Source of the DNA: Clostridiales bacterium
GTDB lineage: Bacteria > Bacillota > Clostridia > Saccharofermentanales > Saccharofermentanaceae
DNA: 64,000 nucleotides
Assembly: GCA_017961235.1 (NCBI GenBank)
Contig: JAGCXQ010000011.1
Coordinates: 62,001 to 126,000, forward strand
Direction of reading: 5' to 3'
The notes beneath the pieces are model-generated. The model saw nothing but the letters and a program-made list of their open reading frames with translations. It ran no database searches and was not told the origin of the DNA. Shown in pieces: positions 42,616-52,359 of this stretch. The position numbers and the translations under genes are program-made. Every line of letters starts with the position of its first letter. Within the stretch, counting starts at the first letter, position 1.

Positions 42616-44344
42616 CATTATCGGGATCCGGTTCGGAGTCTTCTTCTTTTTCCTCATTTTCATCGTGGGTCACGATCGTGATGATGGGTCCTGAAGGCCT
42701 TTCAGCGATGTTCTCTTTGGCGTCTTCGGAAGATGCGGAAGATGCCTTGTCCGGAGAATCCTTCTTCTCGGATCGCATAAGCTGCGGTACAGAGAAGAAG
42801 TAGCCCTGCATATAGTCCACACCGGCTTCCTCGCAGAAAGTCAGCTGGGACTCGTTTTCGATGCCCTCGGCGACCGTCAGGATGCCGGCCGACTTGGCGA
42901 AACGGATAATACTCCTGATCATCTCCGCGCCTCGTGCCTGATCGATATGATTCGTGATCGACCGGTTGATCTTAATGATGTCGATAGGCGTATCGGACAC
43001 GAGGATAAAAGAGGAGGAAACGGCGCTCAGATAGTCGATCGCGATCTGGATGCCGTGCTTTCTCAGGAACATCAGATTATCTCTTACGAGGAAATCATCT
43101 TCGGTAAAAGCACCCGTAAGTTCGACAAGGATACGGCTGGTATCGATTCCGGAACCTTCGACGGAACGGACAAATTCCATGACGCTCCGCTCGGAGAGCT
43201 CGGAGGCGGAGAAGTTGATGCTGAACTTTTTCCCTTCGTTAACGGGAAGCTTGGCATACTGTATCGCTTCCTCCGTCATAAACATCGTCAGTTTCTGAAG
43301 ACAGGATGTCTTTTCGAGGATCGGTACGAATTCCTCAGCGGTCATTTTTGTGCCGTCATCACGGATCCATTTGGCGAGGATCTCCACTCCGACCGCTTCG
43401 TGGGAAACGGCTCTATGTATCGTCTGATACGAGGCCTGTACCATCCCTTTTGCGATGGCGGAGGAAAATTCGCTGGCAATGCTTACCGTACCCTTATAGT
43501 AATCGCGCATCGCGTCTGTATAACGGCTGATCTGCTGGTCTTCGAGGAACGAATAACGGAGCGCGATATTGGCCTGGCGGAGTCCCTCGGAGATGCTCGA
43601 TCCCGGTCGGATCACCGTAAATCCGATACGGTAGGAAACATAGACGGGGATCCCCTCGATGGTGATCGTTACATCGTTGATGTTGTTCAGTGCCGCGAGG
43701 ATGTTCTCGAGGCTTTCCTCGTTCGAGTAATGGTTGACGATGATCGCATAATTCAGATTGTTTCTTTTGCAGAGCGTGGCATTGGGATATGTGGAGAGAA
43801 GTTCCTTTAATTCCGAGGAGATCTTCTTCACGATCGATGAGTAGAAATCCGAACCGAAAAGACCCTGGATATCGCTGTCTTCGTTAAAGGCGAGCATCAG
43901 GATCGACATCGCGCCGGAAGACGGGATCCTCGAAGAAGTGATGTAAGAGAAGTTCGGAAGATCCGTGAGCGGATCGTGGGTAGCCAGATGCTCGAAGTGA
44001 CGTTCACGTCTTCTGCTTCCTGCCGAGATGGAGGAGATAACGATGCTGACTGCGACATAGATCAGTGCGCGGATAAGCCAGGTCCAGCTCGAATTGTCTC
44101 CTTCATTCAGGTAAGTGATCAGAGGTCCCATCGCGATACCGGAAAGAGCGGCAAAAAGTGCACTATACCATACCGGTGAAAACAGTGCTGTAAGAACGAT
44201 GGGGATAAGGATCAGATTGGCATAGATACTAGGCGTGCCGCCCGTCTTATATACCAGATAGGTTACGCCTGCACCGAAGAGAAATGTAGCCGGAATAAGA
44301 AACGTCAGAATGGATCTCTGACGACTGGATTTGCTTGAACTCAT
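42602..44344 (-). CDS. Membrane protein with degenerate GGDEF and EAL domains
   Basis: The 580-residue protein has three to four membrane helices (residues about 12-105), a coiled linker (R-R-R-E-R-H-F-E-H-L-A-T-H-D-P-L-T-D-L-P-N), a GGDEF-like domain with no GGDEF motif (the site reads N-N-L-N-Y) and an EAL-like domain. In the latter the first Glu (V-E-I-L-A-K-W), Asn (I-N-F-S-A), the Lys (I-K-I-N-R-S) and A-E-G-I-E are kept, but ELTE reads ELTG and DDFGTG reads DYLSAV. It is unlikely to hydrolyse cyclic-di-GMP; a binding or regulatory role is more plausible. AAGGAGC lies before the ATG. Confidence 0.88.
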   Translation of the reverse strand: MSSSKSSRQRSILTFLIPATFLFGAGVTYLVYKTGGTPSIYANLILIPIVLTALFSPVWYSALFAALSGIAMGPLITYLNEGDNSSWTWLIRALIYVAVSIVISSISAGSRRRERHFEHLATHDPLTDLPNFSYITSSRIPSSGAMSILMLAFNEDSDIQGLFGSDFYSSIVKKISSELKELLSTYPNATLCKRNNLNYAIIVNHYSNEESLENILAALNNINDVTITIEGIPVYVSYRIGFTVIRPGSSISEGLRQANIALRYSFLEDQQISRYTDAMRDYYKGTVSIASEFSSAIAKGMVQASYQTIHRAVSHEAVGVEILAKWIRDDGTKMTAEEFVPILEKTSCLQKLTMFMTEEAIQYAKLPVNEGKKFSINFSASELSERSVMEFVRSVEGSGIDTSRILVELTGAFTEDDFLVRDNLMFLRKHGIQIAIDYLSAVSSSFILVSDTPIDIIKINRSITNHIDQARGAEMIRSIIRFAKSAGILTVAEGIENESQLTFCEEAGVDYMQGYFFSVPQLMRSEKKDSPDKASSASSEDAKENIAERPSGPIITIVTHDENEEKEEDSEPDPDNEKEQ

Positions 44345-44408
44345 AACTCTGCTCCTTCATTACCTATCACTCATTTTATACCACAAGTACCAAAAAACCT
44401 ACTTTCAT

Positions 44409-44436
44409 TTGACTTAATTTTCAGTTTGTTGATAAT
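44409..44436 (+). promoter_or_regulatory. Sigma-A promoter for cardiolipin synthase
   Basis: TTGACT (44409-44414) and GATAAT (44431-44436) are 16 bases apart. The start codon is 29 bases after the -10. Confidence 0.65.
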
Positions 44437-44465
44437 TATATTAGATAAGGAAAGTGAGGGAATAA

Positions 44466-46001
44466 ATGCGTAAACAATGGTTCCAATCATTATTAATGCG
44501 CCGGGCAGTCATCATACTGATCCTGCTTGTCGAAATCTCGTCCTTCATTTTCCTGATCGTGGCCGGAACGATCGTCTCGGAAGTGGCAGCTATCATATTC
44601 CGTGTTCTCTCCGTCATCGTTGCACTCTATGTTATCAGTAAAAATGACAAGGGCGGATACCGGCTGATCTGGGTATTCCTGATCCTGGTATTCCCGGTAT
44701 TCGGCGGCGTGCTCTATGTATTTATCAACTCCCAGATGATCTCTAACCGTTACGCGAAGAACCTCGATGAGGTCATCCGAGCTTCCCAGGATCAGTTTAC
44801 GCTCGATCCGTCGCTGAGAGATGAGCTCAGAGAGAAGTTCCCGGTATATGTAAAGAGTGTGGAATATCTGGAAAATGTGCAGAAATTCCCTGTCTATCAA
44901 AATTCGGAAACGAAATATCTTTCTCCGGGAGAAGAGTTCTGGCCGGTATTCCTCGAGAAACTGAAGACGGCGGAGAAGTATATCTTCCTCGAGTACTTTA
45001 CGATCGGCGAAGGAAAGTTCTGGAATTCCGTTCTCGATATCCTGAAAGAAAAGGCAGCCAATGGTGTCCTTGTCCGCATCATGTACGATGACATGGGATG
45101 CTTCCTTTCTCTTCCTTCCGAGTATCCTGACTATCTAAAATCACTGGGCATCGAGTGTAAGGTATTTAACCCGTTCCGCCCGTTCTTTACGACCATTCAG
45201 AATAACCGTGACCATAGAAAACTCACCTCGATCGACGGTAAGATCGCCTTCTGCGGCGGACTGAATCTTTCGGATGAGTATGTTAACGAGAAGGAGCGCT
45301 TCGGCTACTGGAAAGATTCCGCCTTAATGGTCGAAGGAGAAGCCGCCTGGAGTATCACATGCTTTTTCCTTCAGATCTGGCAGATCAATCAGGTGACATC
45401 CGAAGACTTCAGTCAGTTCTATCCGTGGAAGGATGCTCCGTGCCCGATCAAAAATGACGGATTCGTACAGCCCTATAACGACATCCCGACAGATCACGAA
45501 CGTGTCGGCGAGAGTGTCTATATGCACATGATCTCTTCTGCGGAGAAATATATCTACATCAGTACGCCGTATCTGATCATCGACGAGGATATGATCTCCG
45601 CGCTGAGCCTCGCGGCCAAGAGCGGTGTTGATGTCCGTATCGTAACTCCGAGTAAATACGATAAGTGGATGATCCATCAGGCGACCCGTTCCTACTATAG
45701 AGATCTCGTAAATGCCGGTGTCCATATCTATGAATATACTCCGGGATTTATGCACAGTAAGACCGTTGTCATCGATGACAAAGCCGCGATCGTCGGCTCC
45801 GTGAACTGGGACTATAGAAGCCTGTATCTCCATTTTGAGAGTGCAGTGTGGATGTGTAATACTCCGACCGTTCTCGATGTCCGTGACGACATGCTGAAGT
45901 CCTTTGAAGCTTCCGATGAGGTCATGAAAGATGAACTGAACTATAAGCGCGGCTGGAGTCTGTTCCGCCTTATCCTCCGCCTGATCGCTCCGATCTTCTG
46001 A
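44466..46001 (+). CDS. cls: Cardiolipin synthase
   Basis: This 511-residue phospholipase-D superfamily enzyme has two N-terminal membrane helices (about residues 12-60), then two HKD motifs: H-R-K-L-T-S-I-D-G-K-I-A-F-C-G-G-L-N (about 250) and H-S-K-T-V-V-I-D-D-K-A-A-I-V-G-S-V-N-W-D (about 430). The pattern, length and helix-loop-helix start match bacterial Cls, which joins two phosphatidylglycerols. GTGAGGG precedes the ATG. It is followed by the polyphosphate kinase gene 150 bases on, which has its own promoter-like element. Confidence 0.94.
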   Translation: MRKQWFQSLLMRRAVIILILLVEISSFIFLIVAGTIVSEVAAIIFRVLSVIVALYVISKNDKGGYRLIWVFLILVFPVFGGVLYVFINSQMISNRYAKNLDEVIRASQDQFTLDPSLRDELREKFPVYVKSVEYLENVQKFPVYQNSETKYLSPGEEFWPVFLEKLKTAEKYIFLEYFTIGEGKFWNSVLDILKEKAANGVLVRIMYDDMGCFLSLPSEYPDYLKSLGIECKVFNPFRPFFTTIQNNRDHRKLTSIDGKIAFCGGLNLSDEYVNEKERFGYWKDSALMVEGEAAWSITCFFLQIWQINQVTSEDFSQFYPWKDAPCPIKNDGFVQPYNDIPTDHERVGESVYMHMISSAEKYIYISTPYLIIDEDMISALSLAAKSGVDVRIVTPSKYDKWMIHQATRSYYRDLVNAGVHIYEYTPGFMHSKTVVIDDKAAIVGSVNWDYRSLYLHFESAVWMCNTPTVLDVRDDMLKSFEASDEVMKDELNYKRGWSLFRLILRLIAPIF

Positions 46002-46102
46002 TCGCGAGTGGATCAGCGCTGCGCTTCATCGGAAATCGATCAAAGAAAAGATCCTTACGAATATAAAGTTCACAAATGCAATAAGACTATTGCGCCGATC
46101 CG

Positions 46103-46111
46103 TGGTAGAAT
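46103..46111 (+). promoter_or_regulatory. Extended -10 promoter for the PPK2 gene
   Basis: TG (46103-46104), one base and TAGAAT (46106-46111) form an extended -10 about 40 bases before the PPK2 start. No -35 with good spacing is seen. Confidence 0.45.
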
Positions 46112-46151
46112 CGAGGTATCAAATTCTTTTGTGCCAAAGGAGGCGGCGATC

Positions 46152-47624
46152 ATGCTCAAGAGTGCATATTTGAACGAGAAGCCTGAAAAAGAGATACTGA
46201 AATCCCGTCTGAAAGAACAGGAAGATCTCCTCTTTGTCAATCAGAATAAGATCAAGGACAATAAGCTCCCGGTCGTTGTACTGGTCGAGGGCTGGGGTAC
46301 CGCCGGAAAGGGCACGCTCATCGGCAATGTCATCAACAACATCGACCCGCGTTTCTATAAGGTCGCAACCTTCGATATGCCGACGGATCTGGAGAAGAGA
46401 AAGCCGTTTCTGTGCCGCTATTTTGAGGCGCTTCCGGAGGCAGGCAAATTCCGTTTTTATAACACCGGCTGGATGAATGAGATCGTGATGTCACGTCTCG
46501 ACGGTTCGATGTCGAATTCACTTTATGAGAAGCGTATCGCGAGCATCCGACGCTTCGAGCGCCAGCTTACCGATAACGGGTATCTGGTCTTAAAGTTCTT
46601 CATGCATATCACGGAAGACGAACAGAAGAAGCGCATCAACAATCTTAAGGATCATATCGATACGAAGTGGCGTGTCAGCGAGGGCGATATCTGGCAGAAC
46701 AAGCACTACAAAGAGTGCGAGAAGATCTTCGAGAAGTATCTCGAGGATACGGATACCTCCTCCGCCCCGTGGTATATCGTCGATGCCAAGTCGGAAAAAT
46801 GGACTGAGCTTCAGGTCCTCGAGCGCATGAATGAGGGTATCGATATCGCGCTTCAGAATCACTCGCTGGCGGTACCGCTTCTGCAGAATACTTTCCCGCT
46901 TGTGAAGATGCCGAAGCTTGCCGATATTCCTCTCGAGGGAAAAGAACTCTCCGACGAGGAGTATAAGGAGAAACTCGACAAACTTCAGGACCGCCTGTCG
47001 GAACTGCATAATCGTCTTTACAGAAAAAGAGTCCCGCTCATCATCGCTTACGAAGGATGGGATGCAGCAGGAAAGGGCGGCAACATCAAGCGTATCGCCG
47101 AGGCCCTTGATCCGCGTGGCTATGAAGTGCATCCGATTGCAAGTCCGGAGCCGCATGAAAAAGCCAGACACTATCTGTGGCGTTTCTGGACGCGTCTTCC
47201 GAAAGACGGACATGTCGCGATCTTCGACCGCACCTGGTATGGCCGTGTAATGGTCGAGAGAATCGAGGGATTCTGCTCCGAGAATGACTGGAAACGTGCC
47301 TATAACGAGATCAATGAGTTTGAAAAAGAACTCGACGACTGGGGCGCGGTCATCATCAAGTTCTGGGTGCAGATCGATAAGGATACGCAGCTGGAGAGGT
47401 TCACCGACCGCCAGAATACACCGGAGAAGCAGTGGAAGATCACGGACGAAGACTGGCGCAACAGAGAGAAGTGGGATGTCTATGAAGATGCGATCAACGA
47501 GATGATCCAGAAGACCTCGACGAAGTTTGCGCCGTGGCATGTACTTGAATCCGTGGATAAGAAGTATGCACGTATCAAAGCACTCGAGATCGTCATCAAA
47601 GAACTCGAGAAGAAACTCAAGTAA
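46152..47624 (+). CDS. Two-domain PPK2 polyphosphate:AMP phosphotransferase
   Basis: The 490-residue protein contains two PPK2 domains. The second (residues about 290-490) has the intact Walker A G-W-D-A-A-G-K-G (302-309) with its catalytic Asp, and Walker B-like I-F-D-R-T-W-Y-G-R-V. The first (about 35-270) reads G-W-G-T-A-G-K-G (47-54), lacking that Asp, and N-T-G-W-M-N in place of R-T-W-Y-G-R. Class II tandem PPK2 enzymes transfer phosphate from polyphosphate to AMP, using the C-terminal half. The ATG at 46152 follows AAAGGAGG; the longer frame overlaps the cls intergenic region. Confidence 0.93.
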   Translation: MLKSAYLNEKPEKEILKSRLKEQEDLLFVNQNKIKDNKLPVVVLVEGWGTAGKGTLIGNVINNIDPRFYKVATFDMPTDLEKRKPFLCRYFEALPEAGKFRFYNTGWMNEIVMSRLDGSMSNSLYEKRIASIRRFERQLTDNGYLVLKFFMHITEDEQKKRINNLKDHIDTKWRVSEGDIWQNKHYKECEKIFEKYLEDTDTSSAPWYIVDAKSEKWTELQVLERMNEGIDIALQNHSLAVPLLQNTFPLVKMPKLADIPLEGKELSDEEYKEKLDKLQDRLSELHNRLYRKRVPLIIAYEGWDAAGKGGNIKRIAEALDPRGYEVHPIASPEPHEKARHYLWRFWTRLPKDGHVAIFDRTWYGRVMVERIEGFCSENDWKRAYNEINEFEKELDDWGAVIIKFWVQIDKDTQLERFTDRQNTPEKQWKITDEDWRNREKWDVYEDAINEMIQKTSTKFAPWHVLESVDKKYARIKALEIVIKELEKKLK

Positions 47625-47640
47625 GATTCATTTGTTAGAT

Positions 47641-47681
47641 AAAAAAGAGCAGTGCTTCCGAAGAGGAGGCACTGCTTTTTT
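47641..47681. terminator. Bidirectional terminator between PPK2 and the GGDEF gene
   Basis: A 12-bp stem (47648-47659 with 47665-47676, one G-U pair) has a five-base loop, six A before it and T5 after it. It separates two convergent genes and can work in both directions. Confidence 0.88.
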
Positions 47682-47701
47682 GCGCTTGAATTCAGAAGAT
47701 G

Positions 47702-49639
47702 TCAGGGGCGTATCGCCTTATGTGCTTTCTTGACCTCATACATCTTCGCGTCCGCGATCCTTAAGTATTCCTCGGAAAAAGCGCGGATCGTTTCTTCATC
47801 GTTCCCGGCATCTTTCGGGGGGATCTTGATGCAGACTCCGGTGCTGACATCGAGAGGATAGATCTTTTTGTCGCGGCGGACGCATTTCTGGATATAATCG
47901 CACAGCGACTGGACGTAGATCGTCGCTTTTTCCTCGGAATAATTCTTCGCGAGGACGACGAACTCATCGCCGCCGGTCCTAAGGCAAACTTCGCCGTTGA
48001 TCGCAGCCAGGCGCATGCCGTCCGCGATCGTGGTAAGACTGTAGTCGCCTTCTTCGTGACCGTAATTATCGTTGGTGAGCTTTAAGTTATCCATGTCGAT
48101 CATCATGACGCCGATCGGGACACCTTCTTTCTGGCACGCCTGGAACATCTCCGAGAAGAAAGGCTCATAGCCGCGGCGGTTATACAGGTTCGTCAGCATG
48201 TCGCGGTTGTAAAGATTTTCCAGACGCTGCACGGCGAGGTTCAGCTTATGGCGGATCCTCCAGTTCTCCAGCATGGAGCCGAGGTTTACATACCACGATT
48301 TCATCGACAGGGAATCGATGGACTCTTTCTGCGGGGAAACGATGAGATATCCCATGTAATACTGCAGATGGTGGATCGCGCAGATATAATACGGGTTCGG
48401 ATCTGAGAGAAGGTCCGGCGGAAGCAGGTCTTTCTTTCGGAAGACTTCACGCTTCACGGGCTCTGCGCCGATAAAACCGGCGACGACCGTCATCTCCTCG
48501 TCCTGCTTCGCAAAATCGGTAGGGATCACGCGCTGCTCCTCCCATTCCGGTGCCAGGCATAGAAGCATATTGGTAAAACCGGACTCGATGGAGGAATTTT
48601 CCGTGATCTCCTGGAAGCATTCGTCCATCGTCTGCGCACTCGAGACACTCAGGATCAGGTTCGTCGTGGACTGCGCCAGAACGGAGACACGGTCCATACG
48701 CCGTGTGTAGAGGCTTCGGATATCTTCGATGTTGTAGGAACTCATGGACTTGCATCCGCAGGACTGATTGCAGATCAGTTCACCAGGGATCAGGATATCC
48801 TCTTTAATGTCTTCTCCATCCCAGATCTTCTTTAAGGTAAAGACACCTTCGTAGCCGGAGGCGGAGAAGGGCTGTGCGACTGTCGTGATCGACGGATACC
48901 CCTGAATGGCCTCGTCAAGACCGTCGTATCCGGTAATAAGAATGTCGCCCGGGACCTCGATGCCCCGCTTATGGCAGGCTTCGACCAGACCGACGGCGGA
49001 GTAATCATTGGCACAGACGATCGCATCCGGATATTTCTTCCCGCGTTTCTCACAGTCGGCGAGAATGTAGTCGAGCGCCGGTTCGCCGCAGTCATGCCAG
49101 AGTGTGCCGTAGAAGATCTTATCCTGGTCAAAAGAGATGCAGTGCGATTCGAGAGCTCTGCGGTATGCATCGATTCGCGGCTGGGTAAAGGGACGTTCCT
49201 TCAGGCCGGCCAGATGATAGATGTCTTTGCAGTCATGGGCCTCGATCAGGTGATTAACGACATTGGTGAAAGACTCGTTTTCGTTCGTGACGACATTGAG
49301 GTAACGGGGATCCTGTCCACCGACATTGACGATCGGGATCGATACGTTACTGAGTCTTTCATCAAGATGCTTCTGCGAGTACGGGCCATATGCGAGATCC
49401 ACGCGGATGATGCCATCGAAGTCATCGAGATCCGGAAGCTCAAAAGCCGCAATATCTCCCTCGTCGTAGTTCTTATACTCATCATACAGCCTGGTGGTGA
49501 AATCGTCGCTGAAGGTGACGAAGAAAATGGCCTTGACCCCGAGTTCGAGCGCGGCCTTACTGATGCCGTCCTGGATCGCATGCGCCATCGGTTCATAGAT
49601 ATTCGGTGAAAAAACAGCGATTTTCTTTCTCTTCTCCAT
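47702..49639 (-). CDS. Cytosolic LacI-type sensor diguanylate cyclase
   Basis: The 645-residue protein has no signal peptide or membrane helix. Residues about 5-295 form a periplasmic-binding-protein-like sensor of the LacI/Peripla_BP_3 type (I-A-V-F-S-P-N-I-Y-E, D-A-I-V-C-A-N-D-Y-S-A-V-G, I-T-G-Y-D-G-L-D-E) with no helix-turn-helix before it. It ends with a C-x-C stretch (N-Q-S-C-G-C-K-S). A middle region is not recognised. A coiled segment leads to a GGDEF domain with intact R-T-G-G-D-E-F-V-V-L (GGDEF at 556-560). The RxxD inhibition site is absent. It should make cyclic-di-GMP in response to an intracellular ligand, probably a sugar. Confidence 0.92.
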   Translation of the reverse strand: MEKRKKIAVFSPNIYEPMAHAIQDGISKAALELGVKAIFFVTFSDDFTTRLYDEYKNYDEGDIAAFELPDLDDFDGIIRVDLAYGPYSQKHLDERLSNVSIPIVNVGGQDPRYLNVVTNENESFTNVVNHLIEAHDCKDIYHLAGLKERPFTQPRIDAYRRALESHCISFDQDKIFYGTLWHDCGEPALDYILADCEKRGKKYPDAIVCANDYSAVGLVEACHKRGIEVPGDILITGYDGLDEAIQGYPSITTVAQPFSASGYEGVFTLKKIWDGEDIKEDILIPGELICNQSCGCKSMSSYNIEDIRSLYTRRMDRVSVLAQSTTNLILSVSSAQTMDECFQEITENSSIESGFTNMLLCLAPEWEEQRVIPTDFAKQDEEMTVVAGFIGAEPVKREVFRKKDLLPPDLLSDPNPYYICAIHHLQYYMGYLIVSPQKESIDSLSMKSWYVNLGSMLENWRIRHKLNLAVQRLENLYNRDMLTNLYNRRGYEPFFSEMFQACQKEGVPIGVMMIDMDNLKLTNDNYGHEEGDYSLTTIADGMRLAAINGEVCLRTGGDEFVVLAKNYSEEKATIYVQSLCDYIQKCVRRDKKIYPLDVSTGVCIKIPPKDAGNDEETIRAFSEEYLRIADAKMYEVKKAHKAIRP

Positions 49640-49797
49640 ATGCTGCCTCGTGATCTGTTATGTCATGAAGTGGGCAGATGCATACATCCCGCCCCGATTA
49701 ATTATATTTTATATAGTTGCACGAATTCCACGGCAGGTCAAGCATCCCTTCGACGATCGGAGAATCAGATAAAAAACGGACTCTCAAGGTATCTTGC

Positions 49798-49825
49798 TTG
49801 CAACTTCCCGTGATTTCCTTATAAT
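49798..49825 (+). promoter_or_regulatory. Promoter for the hydratase gene
   Basis: TTGCAA (49798-49803) and a perfect TATAAT (49820-49825) are 16 bases apart. Transcription should start near 49832, which puts the following motif hairpin in the leader. Confidence 0.65.
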
Positions 49826-49846
49826 AGGAGTGTTCGAAAAAGTGGC

Positions 49847-49882
49847 GGACAAGTGCTTTTGCCGATGAAAAAGCACCTGTCC
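49847..49882 (+). repeat. Inverted pair of the dispersed motif in the hydratase leader
   Basis: GTGCTTTT (49853-49860) and AAAAGCAC (49869-49876) face each other and their flanks extend the match: 49847-49860 pairs with 49869-49882 in 13 of 14 positions around an 8-base loop. There is no T run, so it is not a standard terminator. Confidence 0.85.
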
Positions 49883-49915
49883 CTATGAGATAGATAGTTT
49901 TTAGGAGGATGATCT

Positions 49916-52204
49916 ATGATTTCTTTACTTGATTCCGGCGCATATCTTCTGCGTGGAACTGAAATTATCCCGGATAATCAGGAGGCCGCTGCGGCGATCC
50001 TCAGCAAGACCGGAAAGAACGTAAGCAAAGAGGATGCGAAGAAAGAGACCATCGCATATGGGATCTTAAGAGACCATAACACATCCGATAACATGGAGAA
50101 GCTGAAGATCAAGTTCGATAAACTGACTTCCCATGATATTACATTCGTTGGTATCATCCAGACCGCACGTGCTTCCGGACTTACCAAGTTCCCGGTACCG
50201 TATGTTCTGACGAACTGCCACAACTCTCTCTGTGCTGTCGGCGGTACGATCAACGAAGATGACCACATGTTCGGTCTTTCCTGCGCGAAGAAGTACGGCG
50301 GCGTCTATGTACCGCCGCATCAGGCTGTTATCCACCAGTTCGCCCGTGAGATGCTCGCCGGCGGCGGTAAGATGATCCTCGGTTCGGACTCCCATACACG
50401 TTATGGTGCACTTGGTACCATGGCGATGGGCGAGGGCGGACCGGAACTCGTTAAGCAGCTTCTGAACCAGACCTATGACATCAGCATGCCGGGTGTTGTC
50501 GCGATCTACCTGAAGGGCGCGCCGGTCAAGGGCGTCGGACCGCAGGACGTTGCTCTCGCGATCATCGGTGCAGTATTTGCAAACGGTTATGTAAAGAATA
50601 AGGTCATGGAGTTCGTAGGTCCTGGTGTTGCGAGCCTGTCCACCGACTTCCGTATCGGTGTCGATGTTATGACCACCGAGACCACATGTCTTTCCTCCAT
50701 CTGGCAGACAGACGATGAGGTCAAGTCTTTCTACGATATTCACGGCCGTTCCGCAGATTATAAAGAACTCAACCCGGGTGAAGTTGCTTATTACGATGGC
50801 GTTGTCGAAATCGATCTTTCTGCGATCCGTCCGATGATCGCTATGCCGTTCCACCCGTCAAATACTTACACGATCGAAGACCTGAAGGCAAACCTCGACG
50901 ATATCCTCGACGATGTCGAGAAGCGTGCGAAGGTCTCCCTCGGCGATAAGGTCGATTTCTCTCTGAGAAGCAAGATCAGAAACGGCAAGTTCATGGTCGA
51001 TCAGGGAATCATCGCAGGATGCGCCGGCGGCGGATTCGAGAATATCTGCGCTGCTGCCGATATCCTGAAGGGTAAGTACATCGGAAGTAACGAATTCACA
51101 CTTTCCGTATACCCGGCATCCATGCCTGTATACATGGAGCTCGTAAGAAACGGCTGCGCTGCAACCATCATGGAGACCGGTGCCATCATGAAGACCGCAT
51201 TCTGCGGACCGTGCTTCGGTGCAGGTGATACTCCGGCAAACAATGCCTTCAGTATCCGTCACTCTACAAGAAACTTCCCGAACCGTGAAGGATCCAAGCT
51301 CCAGAACGGTCAGATCTCTTCCGTTGCACTCATGGATGCAAGATCCATCGCAGCAACAGCAGCCAACCAGGGCGAGCTGACAGCCGCGACCGAGTTCGAC
51401 GGTGAGTTCGGTAAGTATAAGTACTTCTTCGATTCGAAGATCTACGCGAACCGTGTATTTGATTCTAAGGGCGTGGCGGATCCGGAGTATCCGATCCACT
51501 TCGGTCCGAACATCAAGGACTGGCCGGCCATGGTCGCTCTTACCGATAACCTCGTTCTGCGCTGCGTTTCCGAGATCCACGATCCGGTCACCACGACCGA
51601 CGAACTGATCCCGTCCGGTGAGACATCTTCCTACAGATCCAACCCTCTCGGACTTGCCGAGTTTACTCTGAGCCGTAAGGATCCGGAGTATGTCGGCCGC
51701 GCCAAGGAGATCCAGAAGGTCGAGAAGGCAAGAGAAGAAGATAAGAAGCTCTGCGATCTGTTCCCGGAGATCCATACGGTAATGCAGACCATCAAGAAGG
51801 ACTTCCCGGATGTGCACCGCACCAATACCGGATTCGGTTCCACGATCTTTGCAGTGAAGCCGGGTGACGGTTCTGCTCGTGAGCAGGCGGCTTCCTGCCA
51901 GAAGGTATTAGGCGGCTGGGCGAACATCGCGAATGAATACGCTACCAAGCGTTATAGATCCAACCTCATCAACTGGGGTATGCTCCCGTTCCTGATCGAA
52001 GAGGGTGAGCTTCCGTTCAAGAACCTCGACTACATCTTCATCCCGGGCATCAAGGCAGCGGTCGAGAACAAGACCGAAGTCATCAAGGCATACACCGTCG
52101 GTGAAAGCGGTCTTACAGAGTTTGACCTGCGCCTCGGCGATCTGACCGATGAAGAACGTCAGATCATCCTGAAGGGCTGCCTGATCAACTACAACAGAGT
52201 ATAA
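49916..52204 (+). CDS. Aconitase-family hydratase (YbhJ-like)
   Basis: The 762-residue protein is a member of the aconitase superfamily. The Fe-S ligands are expected at the Cys of T-N-C-H-N-S-L-C or its neighbour, and the pair in [13 protein letters not shown]. Other aconitase-like stretches are [23 protein letters not shown] and I-N-W-G-M-L-P-F in the swivel domain. Its length and order match Firmicute 'hydratase' and E. coli YbhJ rather than the canonical AcnA. It may serve as citrate/isocitrate isomerase for glutamate synthesis, but the substrate is not proven. It has its own promoter and a good TAGGAGG site. Confidence 0.9.
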   Translation: MISLLDSGAYLLRGTEIIPDNQEAAAAILSKTGKNVSKEDAKKETIAYGILRDHNTSDNMEKLKIKFDKLTSHDITFVGIIQTARASGLTKFPVPYVLTNCHNSLCAVGGTINEDDHMFGLSCAKKYGGVYVPPHQAVIHQFAREMLAGGGKMILGSDSHTRYGALGTMAMGEGGPELVKQLLNQTYDISMPGVVAIYLKGAPVKGVGPQDVALAIIGAVFANGYVKNKVMEFVGPGVASLSTDFRIGVDVMTTETTCLSSIWQTDDEVKSFYDIHGRSADYKELNPGEVAYYDGVVEIDLSAIRPMIAMPFHPSNTYTIEDLKANLDDILDDVEKRAKVSLGDKVDFSLRSKIRNGKFMVDQGIIAGCAGGGFENICAAADILKGKYIGSNEFTLSVYPASMPVYMELVRNGCAATIMETGAIMKTAFCGPCFGAGDTPANNAFSIRHSTRNFPNREGSKLQNGQISSVALMDARSIAATAANQGELTAATEFDGEFGKYKYFFDSKIYANRVFDSKGVADPEYPIHFGPNIKDWPAMVALTDNLVLRCVSEIHDPVTTTDELIPSGETSSYRSNPLGLAEFTLSRKDPEYVGRAKEIQKVEKAREEDKKLCDLFPEIHTVMQTIKKDFPDVHRTNTGFGSTIFAVKPGDGSAREQAASCQKVLGGWANIANEYATKRYRSNLINWGMLPFLIEEGELPFKNLDYIFIPGIKAAVENKTEVIKAYTVGESGLTEFDLRLGDLTDEERQIILKGCLINYNRV

Positions 52205-52301
52205 GAGTCGGGTAGAAGCTCTGCCGCGATCTGCGCCACGGCGAAAGCCGGAGGATAGAGGTCCGGTGCGAGTGCTTTTCAAAAAGTAATAGTAAATGAA
52301 A

Positions 52302-52332
52302 AAGAAGGAGTGGCAAAATGCCGCTCCTTCTT
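52302..52332 (-). terminator. Terminator for the lipoprotein gene
   Basis: A 14-bp stem (52302-52315 with 52319-52332, one G-U pair) has a three-base loop. On the minus strand it is followed by a T-rich tract, so it ends the 54010-52360 unit. It may also act on hydratase read-through. Confidence 0.8.
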
Positions 52333-52359
52333 AGGTTTTCAAGCGATATGTATGACGCG

